From: Campylobacteraceae bacterium
Lineage (GTDB): Bacteria > Campylobacterota > Campylobacteria > Campylobacterales > Sulfurovaceae
Length of the DNA: 44,856 nt
Assembly: GCA_027036015.1 (NCBI GenBank)
Contig: JALVTH010000021.1
Location: forward strand, 1 to 44,856
Reading direction: 5' to 3'
Positions 34,177 to 44,856 of the stretch are shown in pieces. The translations under genes were made by a program, and so were the position numbers. Within the stretch, counting starts at the first letter, position 1; the number at the start of each line of letters is the position of its first letter. The notes below the pieces were generated by a model. The model had not been told where the DNA came from and did not search any database. It saw only the letters and a list, made by a program, of their open reading frames with translations.

Positions 34177-34682
34177 AATATATAGCACTATTTCTTTTTA
34201 CTTTTCTTTTAGCGCTCTTTTTCCTCACACCAAAAGAAAATCTTTATTATTTGCTTGAAAAAGAGCTTTTATTAAAACAAGACATTATTATTGATAAAGA
34301 AAAGTTTAGCTCAACACCAATTTCAGCAAGAATAGAACATGCTACTATAATTGTACACGATATTCCAGTTGCAACGATTACTGAGGCTAAATTTTTGAGT
34401 TTAATTTTTTATAATCAAGCCAATATTTATGATGTAGAGTTTAACGATTTAGCCAAAAATTATCTCCAAAGCAATATCGATACAATCATCTTAAAACAAA
34501 ATATCTTAAAACCATTTTTTATAAGTGTAAGCGCGCAAGGAGATTTTGGAAACGCCAAAGGATACATTGATCTTAAAAAGCGCCTTTTGCACTTAGATGT
34601 TAGCTTAGATAAAGATATCCCGACCATAAAGCGCTATTTGCAAAAGGGGAATAAAGGATGGTATTATGAATACAGATTCTAA
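34164..34682 (+). CDS. Putative GspN-like type II secretion protein
   Basis: 172 residues. One membrane helix at the N-terminus (YIALFLFTFLLALFFL), then a periplasmic beta-rich domain with the AsmA-like pattern typical of GspN (ISARIEHATIIVHDIPVATI). Overlaps gspM by 13 nt and gspC by 17 nt. Call rests mainly on position and topology. Confidence 0.5.
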   Translation: MRLVKYIALFLFTFLLALFFLTPKENLYYLLEKELLLKQDIIIDKEKFSSTPISARIEHATIIVHDIPVATITEAKFLSLIFYNQANIYDVEFNDLAKNYLQSNIDTIILKQNILKPFFISVSAQGDFGNAKGYIDLKKRLLHLDVSLDKDIPTIKRYLQKGNKGWYYEYRF

Positions 34683-35520
34683 AAGCAATGCTTTTTTGCT
34701 TCTTAGCATCATTTTATCGGCTATTGTTTTGGCAAAACTCTTTTGGAGTGCAATAGATTATAAATATCTTCCAAAAGTTGGAGTAAATAAAGAAGAAAGC
34801 ACCCATATAAAACCCCTTTATTATCGCTATAACATCGCATCAAAAAAAGAAAAACCAAAAATTATTGCACCAAAACCTAAAAAGCATATTGTTAAAAAGG
34901 CATTGCCAAAACCAGAGCTCATCACTAAATTTAGCCTCAAAGGTATTATCTATTCTAAAACGACTCAAATTGTAACCGTTACTTATCAAAACAAAGATGC
35001 CATTTTAAGCCCAGGCGATCAATTTGAAGGCTACACGCTCAAAAAAGTTTATCCAACATATGCAATTTTTACAAAAGATGGTAAAGAGTATCAATTAAAT
35101 CTTTACAAAAATAATAAAAATGAAAACCAAACCCCTTCTATTTCGCACCCTACTCCAATAGCACCAAAACCGCAAACTAAGAAGGCTATTTATAAAGAAG
35201 GTGATACAACCATCATTTCTAAAAGCGTTTTTAATAAATATAAAAAGAATTTGCGTCTTATTCAACAAAACATCGGTGTTGTGCCGCTTTATAGTGGCAA
35301 AAAACTTACTGGCTTTAGAGTAAGCTACATTAAAAAAGGGAGCGATTTTGACAAACTTGGCCTAAAAAGAGGCGATATTATCAAAGCAGTAAATGGAGAA
35401 GAGCTCAATAGCTTTGAGGTACCTTTAAGAATTTTTAATAATATCGATTCAATGACTGCTGCAACGATTACGATTCAAAGAGGAAGCGAAACAAAGGAGT
35501 TAGAATATGAAGTTCACTAA
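34666..35520 (+). CDS. gspC: Type II secretion GspC-like protein with PDZ domain
   Basis: 284 residues. N-terminal membrane helix (about 8-28), a Lys/Pro-rich linker, a homology-region domain at about 85-145 (FSLKGIIYSKTTQIVTVTY), a second linker, and a C-terminal PDZ domain (SYIKKGSDFDKLGLKRGDII then KAVNGEEL). GspC links the inner-membrane platform to the secretin and helps choose substrates. Overlaps gspD by 14 nt, so the coupling of C and D is preserved as in other T2SS loci. Confidence 0.85.
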   Translation: MNTDSKSNAFLLLSIILSAIVLAKLFWSAIDYKYLPKVGVNKEESTHIKPLYYRYNIASKKEKPKIIAPKPKKHIVKKALPKPELITKFSLKGIIYSKTTQIVTVTYQNKDAILSPGDQFEGYTLKKVYPTYAIFTKDGKEYQLNLYKNNKNENQTPSISHPTPIAPKPQTKKAIYKEGDTTIISKSVFNKYKKNLRLIQQNIGVVPLYSGKKLTGFRVSYIKKGSDFDKLGLKRGDIIKAVNGEELNSFEVPLRIFNNIDSMTAATITIQRGSETKELEYEVH

Positions 35521-37513
35521 AATTTTATCAATTATGGTTACTGTGGCTGCGCTAATTAATACCCCAGTTTTAGCAGAGCAAACGCAAAATAAAACAAATG
35601 ATGAATATGTTGAAGTTAACTTTAATAATATGAATTTAACTCAATTTATCAAAAATATTGCTAAATTAACGGGGAAAAACGTTTTAATTAATGGGCAACT
35701 TAGTGGAAAAGTAGAATTTATTGGTCATAGAAAAATCAAAAAAAGCGACCTTTTTGCTCTTGCTAACTCTATTTTGGCAAGTAAAGGGTATGCACTCATT
35801 GATCATGGCTCATTTTTAGAAGTTGTAAGATCTTCTGAAGCGGCTGGACAAGGTTTGAAAGTAAGCAAAGAAATAGGCAACGAAACGATGCAAACTGTGC
35901 TTTTCCCGTTAAAATATTCAAACGCAGCCGTAATTAGAGCTAAAATTAGACCACTTTTACATAGAAACGCAAAGGTAATCTCATTTCGAGCCAACAATAT
36001 GTTAGCAGTTACTGCCTATCCAAAAACACTAAAAGCCATTAAAAAACTTATTGAATCAATTGAAAACGAAGGAAGACGCGGCGCTACGATTATAAAATTA
36101 AAACATGCCGATGTAAAAGATATCTATCAAGACGTTTCTAATTTGGCAAAACTCCTGTTTCCTCAAACTGTGCAAAGCGAAAAAGTAGGTGTGCTTAAAG
36201 ATGAAGCAAGAAATGCTCTTATTTTAGTTGGAAAAAAGAAAAACGTTGATAAATTATTAGCCTATGTTAAACGAATGGACGTAGAAGGTCAAGCCGTTGA
36301 GCAAAAAATGTATGTCATTCCACTAAAAAACTCAAACGTTGAAGATATGGAAAAGATTTTATCTAAGCTTGTTGCTCAAATGAATAATATGCCAACACGT
36401 ATTAAAGGCAAAAATGCAAAAAATCAAAAAGCAATGGTTGTGGGTGATAAAGAGCGCAATGCTCTAATCGTGCTTGCAACGCCAGATCAAATTAAAAACA
36501 TTAGAGAAGTTATTAAAAAAATCGATGTTGAAAAACCACAAGTATATGTAAAAGCTAAAATTATTGAAATCAACGTTGCAAAAGCAAGAGAAGTTGGACT
36601 TAAATATGGATTTGAAGGTGGTAAAATTACCACCAAAGGGCTCTTTAGTATGGCTGGTAATATGGGAGCGCCTTCTTTGATGGTAAGCCGCAATATCTTA
36701 AGCTTTTTAAGCACCGAAAGCCGCGATAGTAATGGAAATATCATTACATCAAATCCCTTTAGTTTTGGAAGCAATATTAAAGAGCTTTTTGCTCTTGGAA
36801 TTAAAACCGATTTACTCCAGCAAGAAGGTGCAGCTCATACTTTGAGTGAGCCTTCCGTGCTTTGTACTAACAATCAAGAAGCAGAAATTTATGTGGGTGA
36901 GACAAGATCAATTTTGGTTAGCTCTGCAAGTGGTGATAGCAAAGAAGCAATTGTTAGAAACAAATATAGCCGCGAAGATATAGGAATTACGCTCAAAGTT
37001 AAACCACGACTTTCAAGCAATAACCGCGTGGCACTCAAAGTTGAAGCAACCATTGAAGATGTGGTTCCAGGCTCTGGTGCAAACAGCGATAGACCAACGA
37101 CTACCAAAAGAAAAGTAGTAACAAATGCCATTATTAATAATGGTGAGACTATCATTCTTGGTGGACTTATGAAAAGCAGTGGTGGAAAAACTGTTACAAA
37201 AATCCCACTTCTTGGGGATATTCCGATTTTAGGAGCTCTTTTTACTTCGACTGCTTATAGCGAGAGTAAAATTAATGTTGTTGTTTACATTACTCCTTAT
37301 ATCGTAAAAAAAGCAGCCGATTTAGCAAAATTACGCGAATTTTTAGAAGAGTTAAACAGCATCGAAGCTAAATATAGTGCTTATGTTCGAAAAAAATTAG
37401 CTGAGCGAGCCGGATTAAGCTATGTTGAAACAAGCAAAGATGTTGCACCAGCAAGAAGCAAAAGTATTAGCACCCATCCAGATCCGCTTGAAGTGTTGCG
37501 CATGCACCCATAA
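35507..37513 (+). CDS. gspD: Type II secretion secretin GspD
   Basis: 668 residues. Signal peptide (MKFTKILSIMVTVAALINTP, cleavage near 24), N0 domain (NFNNMNLTQFIKNIAKLTGK), two or three N1-N3 repeats (KYSNAAVIRAKIRPLL; KLKHADVKDIYQDV; PLKNSNVEDMEKIL) and the secretin core with GETIILGGLMKSSGGKTVTK and IPLLGDIPILGALF. It forms the outer-membrane gate of the secretion machine. Its C-terminal tail (about 640-668) has no clear pilotin-binding S domain. Confidence 0.95.
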   Translation: MKFTKILSIMVTVAALINTPVLAEQTQNKTNDEYVEVNFNNMNLTQFIKNIAKLTGKNVLINGQLSGKVEFIGHRKIKKSDLFALANSILASKGYALIDHGSFLEVVRSSEAAGQGLKVSKEIGNETMQTVLFPLKYSNAAVIRAKIRPLLHRNAKVISFRANNMLAVTAYPKTLKAIKKLIESIENEGRRGATIIKLKHADVKDIYQDVSNLAKLLFPQTVQSEKVGVLKDEARNALILVGKKKNVDKLLAYVKRMDVEGQAVEQKMYVIPLKNSNVEDMEKILSKLVAQMNNMPTRIKGKNAKNQKAMVVGDKERNALIVLATPDQIKNIREVIKKIDVEKPQVYVKAKIIEINVAKAREVGLKYGFEGGKITTKGLFSMAGNMGAPSLMVSRNILSFLSTESRDSNGNIITSNPFSFGSNIKELFALGIKTDLLQQEGAAHTLSEPSVLCTNNQEAEIYVGETRSILVSSASGDSKEAIVRNKYSREDIGITLKVKPRLSSNNRVALKVEATIEDVVPGSGANSDRPTTTKRKVVTNAIINNGETIILGGLMKSSGGKTVTKIPLLGDIPILGALFTSTAYSESKINVVVYITPYIVKKAADLAKLREFLEELNSIEAKYSAYVRKKLAERAGLSYVETSKDVAPARSKSISTHPDPLEVLRMHP

Positions 37514-37522
37514 GGAGAGAAG

Positions 37523-39037
37523 ATGCAACTACCCATTTTAGAAGATGTTAATTTAGAACCACTTATTGAAGATGATATCGACTTTCGTCAGGCTCTAAAA
37601 CACAATTTGCTTTTTGCAAAAATTGGACGCGACAAAATTGCTACAACAAATCGCGAAAATCTTGCTATGGCGCTAAATTATAAAGCCAGAATTGGCAACG
37701 AATATAAACTCTATTTGCTTGATGATGAGAGTTTTGAACGCCTACGCACAAAATATTTAGAGATTCAAACTTCAAGCGAATTTGAACAGATGCAAAGCTC
37801 AGCTTCAGAAGAGCTTATTGAAGCTGAGAATGAATTGCTTGAATTTATTCAAAACTCGCAAAATCTTTTAAATAGCGAAGAATCGGCCCCAATTATTAAA
37901 CTGGTAAATTCACTCTTTTTTCAAGCAATTAAAAAAGGAGCTAGTGATATCCACATTGAAATTCATGAGCGAAAAGGTGAAGTGCGCTTTAGAATTGATG
38001 GGGCACTCAAAAAGCATCTTGATTTGGATAAAAGTGTTATTAATTTGGTTATTAACCGGATCAAAGTTATTTCAAATTTGGATATTTCAGAAAAAAGAAT
38101 TCCACAAGATGGAAGAACGCAAGTGAGTATCTCTGGTAAAACGCTTGATGTAAGGGTATCAGTTTTACCAACGTATTATGGTGAGCGCGTTGTTATGCGG
38201 ATTTTGATGCAAAGCGAATCAATTCCTACCTTAGAAGAGCTTGGCTTTAGTAAAGAGTTAACCCAGCAATTTTATAAACTTTTAAACCACTCACATGGAA
38301 TGATTTTGGTTACTGGACCAACAGGGTCTGGAAAATCAACCACCTTGCACTCTTTCTTGCAACATATCGCCTCGCCCGATAAAAACATTATTACCGTTGA
38401 AGATCCAGTAGAATATAATGCCGATCATGTTAATCAAATTCAAGTAAATGAAAAGGTTGGGCTCACCTTTGCAGCTGGGCTACGCTCTATTTTGCGCCAA
38501 GACCCAGATGTTGTTATGGTTGGAGAAATTCGCGATAAAGAAACAGCTCAAATTGCTATTCAAGCAGCTCTTACTGGGCACTTGCTTTTATCAACATTGC
38601 ATACAAATGATGCAACCTCTTCACTTACGCGTTTAATGGATATGGGAGTTGAGAGTTACTTAATTAGCTCAACGCTTATTGGAGTATTGGCTCAGCGCCT
38701 CGTTCGAAAACTCTGCCCTCATTGTAAAGCACCAACAATGCTTGATAAAAGTATCATTGAAGAATTGGAGCTTGATGAGAGACGCGTCTATTATAAAGCC
38801 ATTGGTTGCAAACATTGTGATTTTACAGGCTATAGCGGACGCCAAGCTGTTGGTGAACTTTTTGTTATGAGCCCAGAAGTAAAAGAGCTTATGAAACAAG
38901 GACTCAATGACCATGAAATTAGAGTTATTATGAAAAAACAGGGAATGAAAACAATTGCTGATAGATTAAAAGATATGCTCATTGAGGGCATTACAAGTTA
39001 TGAAGAGGCTCTAAGAATAGGCATTATGGATGAGTAG
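37523..39037 (+). CDS. gspE: Type II secretion ATPase GspE
   Basis: 504 residues. N-terminal N1E region, then the ATPase core: SDIHIEIHER (141-150), Walker A GPTGSGKS (265-272), the Asp box, Walker B with LRQDPDVVMVGEIRD and His box. A tetracysteine zinc module, CPHC and CKHC, lies in the C-terminal third, as in GspE/PilB. It powers pseudopilus assembly through GspL and GspF. gspF does not follow; the next gene is a pseudopilin. Confidence 0.95.
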   Translation: MQLPILEDVNLEPLIEDDIDFRQALKHNLLFAKIGRDKIATTNRENLAMALNYKARIGNEYKLYLLDDESFERLRTKYLEIQTSSEFEQMQSSASEELIEAENELLEFIQNSQNLLNSEESAPIIKLVNSLFFQAIKKGASDIHIEIHERKGEVRFRIDGALKKHLDLDKSVINLVINRIKVISNLDISEKRIPQDGRTQVSISGKTLDVRVSVLPTYYGERVVMRILMQSESIPTLEELGFSKELTQQFYKLLNHSHGMILVTGPTGSGKSTTLHSFLQHIASPDKNIITVEDPVEYNADHVNQIQVNEKVGLTFAAGLRSILRQDPDVVMVGEIRDKETAQIAIQAALTGHLLLSTLHTNDATSSLTRLMDMGVESYLISSTLIGVLAQRLVRKLCPHCKAPTMLDKSIIEELELDERRVYYKAIGCKHCDFTGYSGRQAVGELFVMSPEVKELMKQGLNDHEIRVIMKKQGMKTIADRLKDMLIEGITSYEEALRIGIMDE

Positions 39038-39617
39038 TAAAAGAGCTTTTACGCTAATTGAGATTTTAATTTCGATTGCTCTTTTATCAATCGTTTTAGT
39101 AGGGCTTTATAGTGTTTTAGATACACAAAGAAGATCAGTTTCAACCATAAAGCGCTACTTAGATAAAAGTATTAAACAAGATAAAGTAATCATGACGCTT
39201 TATAACGACATCGTAAAAAGTGATGGTAATATCACCATAAAAAAGAGTGAGCGCGATACTATCTGTATTAATGAAACAAGAAACTCACTTTATGGCTTAG
39301 GTTTAGCTAAAGTTTGCTGGCTTGTTTTAAAAGATCAAGATTCTCTTGCAAGAATTGAAGGCAATAACTATTCACTTCCTCTTGGTTTAGAAGATAAAGT
39401 TGCTGTTGATATCGTTGCAAAAGGCGTAAGCCTTTTTGATATCTATCGCAATAAAGATGGAAATATTTTAGTGGTTATGCAAGTGTTAAAAAATGAACCC
39501 TTTAGCTTCTTGGTTCAAGGAATAAAACAACCCCCGAAACCAAAACCCAAAAAGAGTAAAAAGAAACCTTCAAAAGAAAACAACACCTCTAAAAGCGAAA
39601 ATAATATAACTGGATAA
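39030..39617 (+). CDS. Type II secretion minor pseudopilin (GspJ-like)
   Basis: 195 residues. Class III signal KRA then FTLIEILISIALLSIVLVGL with Glu at +5. Globular domain with one Cys pair (C-I-N-E and K-V-C-W) and a basic, proline- and asparagine-rich tail (KPKPKKSKKKPSKEN) that is unusual for a pseudopilin. It overlaps gspE by 8 nt. GspJ is the best fit by position and size. Confidence 0.7.
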   Translation: MSSKRAFTLIEILISIALLSIVLVGLYSVLDTQRRSVSTIKRYLDKSIKQDKVIMTLYNDIVKSDGNITIKKSERDTICINETRNSLYGLGLAKVCWLVLKDQDSLARIEGNNYSLPLGLEDKVAVDIVAKGVSLFDIYRNKDGNILVVMQVLKNEPFSFLVQGIKQPPKPKPKKSKKKPSKENNTSKSENNITG

Positions 39618-39644
39618 ACATTATTTTTAAAAAATTTGACATAT

Positions 39645-39695
39645 TATAATGAAAGCACTCTCTTTTGTGTTATAATTTTCTCAATCAGTTATAAT
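39645..39695 (+). promoter_or_regulatory. Promoter region of the wbp operon
   Basis: Three TATAAT hexamers on the plus strand at 39645-39650, 39671-39676 (extended, TGTTATAAT) and 39690-39695. TTGACA at 39636-39641 is too close to the first and too far from the second for normal spacing. Start of the operon is at 39727 with TAAGGA as ribosome-binding site. Confidence 0.5.
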
Positions 39696-39726
39696 ATTAT
39701 TTTATCGATATGAAATAAGGATTTTA

Positions 39727-42439
<2,713 letters not shown>

Positions 42440-42460
<21 letters not shown>

Positions 42461-42488
42461 GGTGGAAGGGAGAAGGTTGAAGGTTAAA
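42440..42488 (+). repeat. Heptamer array at the four-helix gene end and wbpD start, 7 units
   Basis: GGTGGAA, GAAATGG, GAAGTAA, GGTGGAA, GGGAGAA, GGTTGAA, GGTTAAA. It contains the four-helix stop (TAA at 42458-42460) and the wbpD ATG (42450). Confidence 0.8.
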
Positions 42489-43091
42489 GAAAAAGATAAA
42501 AAAAATTCTTCATCCTTCTACCTTCATCCTTCATCCTTTATTGACAACAATGTCCAAATAGGAGAAGGTACTAAAATATGGCATTTTTGTCATGTACTAC
42601 CTAATACTAAAATAGGTAAAAATTGCTCTTTTGGACAAAATTGTGTCATAGGACCAAAAGTTAAAATAGGAAATGGCGTCAAAGCTCAAAATAATATCTC
42701 TATTTATGAAGGGGTAGAGATAGAAGATGATGTCTTTTTAGGTCCTTCTATGGTGTTTACCAATGTAATCAATCCAAGAGCTTTTATTCAAAGAAAACAT
42801 GAATTTAAAAAAACTCTACTTAAAAAAGGATGCTCAATTGGAGCCAATGCTACAATTGTTTGTGGAGTAACAATTGGAAGATATGCTTTAATTGGAGCTG
42901 GAGCTGTTGTAACAAAAGATGTACCGGATTTTGCACTTATGGTAGGAGTTCCTGCGCGTCAAATTGGATGGGTGGATAAAGCTGGAAATAGGATGGAATT
43001 TAATGAAGAAGGAATTGCAGTAGATAGTTTTGATGGGAGTATATATAAATTAGATAATGGCATTGTAAAGGAAATAAAAGATGAAGATTGA
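42450..43091 (+). CDS. wbpD: UDP-2-acetamido-3-amino-glucuronate N-acetyltransferase (WbpD/WlbB type)
   Basis: 213 residues from the ATG at 42450 (MGSKVEGR); a GTG three codons earlier is an alternative. Left-handed beta-helix acetyltransferase with repeated hexapeptides ([48 protein letters not shown]) and the acetyl-CoA site ([20 protein letters not shown]). It would acetylate the 3-amino group added by WbpE. The first 30 or so residues are encoded by two heptamer arrays of opposite orientation, while the fold starts near IDNN. The ATG overlaps the four-helix gene. Confidence 0.85.
42509..42543 (+). repeat. Heptamer array in the wbpD N-terminus, inverted orientation
   Basis: TTCATCC, TTCTACC, TTCATCC, TTCATCC, TTTATTG. 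Opposite orientation to the array at 42440. It encodes [12 protein letters not shown], which matches the start of the acetyltransferase fold. Confidence 0.75.
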
Positions 43092-44235
43092 TTTTGCAAA
43101 ATTAACTACTCAATATCAAAGATATAAAGAAGAAATAGATAATGCAATTGCTACAGTTTTAAATCATGGCAAATTCATAATGGGACCAGAGATTGCTCAG
43201 CTTGAAGAAAACTTATGCCAATTTACTGGTGCAAAAAATGCCATAACTTGTTCATCTGGAACAGATGCACTTTTACTTGCTATGATGGCTCTTGATATAA
43301 AACCAGGTGACGAAGTAATTACAACTCCTTTTACTTTTATAGCAACCGCTGAGACAATTGCGCTTTTAAAAGCAAAACCTGTATTTGTAGATATAGATGA
43401 AAAAACTTATAATATTGATGCTTCTAAAATTGAAGAGAAAATAACTCCAAAAACAAAAGGAATAATTTCTGTAAGTCTTTATGGTCAACCAAGTGATTTG
43501 GATGAAATAAATGAAATTGCAAAAAAATATAATCTTTTTCATATAATTGATGGAGCTCAAAGCTTTGGTGCTACATACAAAAATAAAGCAGAAGTTCATC
43601 ATTGTGATATATATACTACAAGTTTTTTTCCTGCAAAACCTCTGGGGTGTTTTGGAGATGGAGGAGCGGTTTTAACAAATAATGATGAATTAGCCCAGAA
43701 GATAAGAATGTTAAGAGTTCATGGACAAAATAAAAGATATCATCATAAATTCATAGGTCTTGGAGCAAGACTTGATACTATTCAAGCAGCAGTTCTTAAT
43801 GTGAAACTCAAATATTATAAGGAAGATTTAGCTAAAAGGCAAGAAGTGGCTAAAAAATATAATGAGAGGTTGAAGGATGAAGGTAGAAGGGAGAAGGAAG
43901 ATGGATGGTTAGAAATTAATCCTTCAACCTTCATCCTTCTACCTTCTACCTTATCTGATAGAACAAGTGCCTGGGCTCAATATTCTATAAGGGTGAAGGA
44001 TGAAGGTAGAAGGGAGAAGGTGCAAGCAAAACTAAAAGAAGCAGGAATTCCAACAGCCATCCATTATCCAATGCCACTACATTTACAAGAGTATTTTTCT
44101 TATCTTGGTTATAAAGAGGGTGATTTTCCAGTAGCTGAAAAAGTGAGTAAAGAGATAATGAGCCTTCCGATGAATCCTGATTTAAATAATAATGAAATAG
44201 AGTATGTGATTCAAAAGGTGAGAGAAAATCTATGA
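43081..44235 (+). CDS. wbpE: PLP-dependent UDP-sugar 3-aminotransferase (WbpE/WlbC type, DegT family)
   Basis: 384 residues. Fold type I aminotransferase: [14 protein letters not shown] early, a substrate-binding [16 protein letters not shown], the PLP Lys in FFPAKPLG then CFGDGGAV, and the family tail [18 protein letters not shown]. It transfers an amino group from Glu to the 3-keto sugar from WbpB. Three heptamer arrays are in frame, at about residues 263-276, 279-292 and 304-315, between the helix ending [12 protein letters not shown] and the strand AWAQYSIRV. Its stop overlaps the acyltransferase start by 4 nt. Confidence 0.88.
   Translation: MKIDFAKLTTQYQRYKEEIDNAIATVLNHGKFIMGPEIAQLEENLCQFTGAKNAITCSSGTDALLLAMMALDIKPGDEVITTPFTFIATAETIALLKAKPVFVDIDEKTYNIDASKIEEKITPKTKGIISVSLYGQPSDLDEINEIAKKYNLFHIIDGAQSFGATYKNKAEVHHCDIYTTSFFPAKPLGCFGDGGAVLTNNDELAQKIRMLRVHGQNKRYHHKFIGLGARLDTIQAAVLNVKLKYYKEDLAKRQEVAKKYNERLKDEGRREKEDGWLEINPSTFILLPSTLSDRTSAWAQYSIRVKDEGRREKVQAKLKEAGIPTAIHYPMPLHLQEYFSYLGYKEGDFPVAEKVSKEIMSLPMNPDLNNNEIEYVIQKVRENL
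43868..43909 (+). repeat. Heptamer array inside wbpE, 6 units
   Basis: GGTTGAA, GGATGAA, GGTAGAA, GGGAGAA, GGAAGAT, GGATGGT. Shares a 27-nt exact stretch (43871-43897) with the array at 43994-44020. Confidence 0.82.
43916..43957 (+). repeat. Heptamer array inside wbpE, 6 units, inverted
   Basis: TTAATCC, TTCAACC, TTCATCC, TTCTACC, TTCTACC, TTATCTG; opposite orientation to the arrays on either side, 42 nt long. Confidence 0.78.
43991..44025 (+). repeat. Heptamer array inside wbpE, 5 units
   Basis: GGGTGAA, GGATGAA, GGTAGAA, GGGAGAA, GGTGCAA (last is weak). Translated as KDEGRREK within WbpE. Confidence 0.78.
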
Positions 44236-44856
44236 AAATACCTATTGTTCCACACTCTTTAAAATATAATCCAGCATTAGATGGAATACGTGGAATAGCA
44301 ATATTATTAGTACTCTTTTTCCATCTTTTTCCACAATATTTTTCTTTTGGGTACATAGGTGTTGATATTTTTTTTGTTCTTTCAGGTTTTTTAATTACGC
44401 AAATAATATATACTAAGCTTCAACAAAAAAAATTTTCTTATTTAGAGTTTTATCGTAATAGAATACGAAGAATATTTCCATCTTTAATTATTGTGTTATT
44501 ATTTATTTTAATTGTTGGTTATTTGTTTTTTTTTCCTACTGAATTAAAACAACTGGGAAAACATATAGAAGCTTCTGCTTTTTTTTATCAAAATTTCAAT
44601 TTGCTCAATGAAGTAGGTTATTGGGATAAAGCTTCTATTTTAAAACCTTTATTACATTTTTGGTCTTTAGCAGTAGAAGAACATTTTTATTTATTTTTTC
44701 CTTTTATTTTATTTTTTATTTATAAAAGTAATTTTTTAAAAAAAAATCTACTCTTTGTTTTATTTTTATTCATGTTTTTATTTGTTTTTTTTGAATTTTA
44801 TTTTCATTTAAATAAATTTTACAATTCTTTAAGTAGATTTTGGGAATTTGTAATAG
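44232..44856 (+). CDS. Membrane acyltransferase family 3 (OafA-like), truncated by the window end
   Basis: The first 208 residues are visible and open to the last base. The ATG at 44232 overlaps the wbpE stop (ATGA). Features of acyltransferase 3 are LDGIRGIAILLVLFFHLFP with the catalytic His, GVDIFFVLSGFLI, FYRNRIRRIFP and HFWSLAVEEHFYLFFP. Such integral membrane enzymes O-acetylate surface polysaccharides or O-antigen. As the fifth gene of the operon it probably decorates the glycan made from the WbpA-E sugar. No heptamer array is seen in the visible part. Confidence 0.88.
   Translation, partial: MKIPIVPHSLKYNPALDGIRGIAILLVLFFHLFPQYFSFGYIGVDIFFVLSGFLITQIIYTKLQQKKFSYLEFYRNRIRRIFPSLIIVLLFILIVGYLFFFPTELKQLGKHIEASAFFYQNFNLLNEVGYWDKASILKPLLHFWSLAVEEHFYLFFPFILFFIYKSNFLKKNLLFVLFLFMFLFVFFEFYFHLNKFYNSLSRFWEFVI

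Noticed and set aside
39636-39650. TTGACA as -35 box of the wbp operon
   Set aside because: Its spacing to the nearest TATAAT boxes is 3 or 29 nt, far from 17.

Overview
The window is AT-rich, densely packed DNA whose gene content points to a member of the Campylobacterota (Epsilonproteobacteria), possibly a vent- or sediment-type chemolithotroph. The evidence is a set of familiar protein flavours: a small porin, a CPHxDR-type rhodanese pair, a DUF134 protein, pseudopilins with Ala before the cleavage site, and strong use of A/T-ending codons. No rRNA or other species marker is present, so the genus is open.

Layout. (1) 1-421: a non-coding left end with a 7-nt-period array and a small hairpin-rich repeat. 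(2) 422-961: a five-gene tRNA operon on the minus strand with a consensus promoter, downstream of the CCA-adding enzyme gene. (3) 2394-7075: a YqaA-like membrane protein, glnB, an MgtC/DUF4010 protein with a CPA2 antiporter, and a porin. (4) 7149-21649: a long minus-strand run. Read in transcription order it holds a TolC / adaptor / RND pump, a second adaptor with a MacB/DevC-like ABC permease and ATPase, two rhodaneses, a TauE/SafE permease, a small acidic protein with a CDF metal exporter, a thioredoxin-like/CMD fusion, a two-pore-helix-type K+ channel, a phasin-like protein and a UbiB-type kinase. (5) 21743-28520: a YjbH-like barrel with a lipoprotein, DUF134-NifX, MscS, a 59-residue membrane protein, an EI24 protein and MsrB. 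(6) 28661-30356: amt-glnK. (7) 30513-39617: a type II secretion locus, with gspG/H/I-like genes leftward and gspK-L-M-N-C-D-E-J rightward. gspF and the prepilin peptidase are not here. (8) 39727 to the end: a sugar-nucleotide operon that looks like wbpA-wbpB-wbpD-wbpE (UDP-GlcNAc to UDP-2,3-diacetamido-glucuronic acid), followed by an acyltransferase that runs off the window.

The most striking signal is a family of degenerate tandem arrays with a strict 7-nt period. I find 14 arrays, 10 of them in the last 5 kb. Several lie inside the coding frame of the wbp genes, and two of these are exactly 42 nt (14 codons). A four-helix-bundle (S23/IVP-type) gene is inserted between wbpB and wbpD, and it is bracketed by same-orientation arrays. 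The left array supplies the wbpB stop codon together with the Shine-Dalgarno sequence and start codon of the four-helix gene. The right array supplies the wbpD start region. This looks like a mobile or expandable repeat system that tolerates, and partly writes, protein-coding sequence. The heptanucleotide STRR repeats of cyanobacteria are the nearest described relative known to me.

Smaller regulatory points are an inverted repeat able to mask the tolC ribosome-binding site on read-through transcripts, an 11-bp tandem direct repeat upstream of the porin, a dyad upstream of amt, a palindrome between gspG and gspK, and a recurring extended -10 (TGTTATAAT) at several starts, one of which would give a leaderless mRNA. 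All functional calls are from reading the sequence; no database search was possible.
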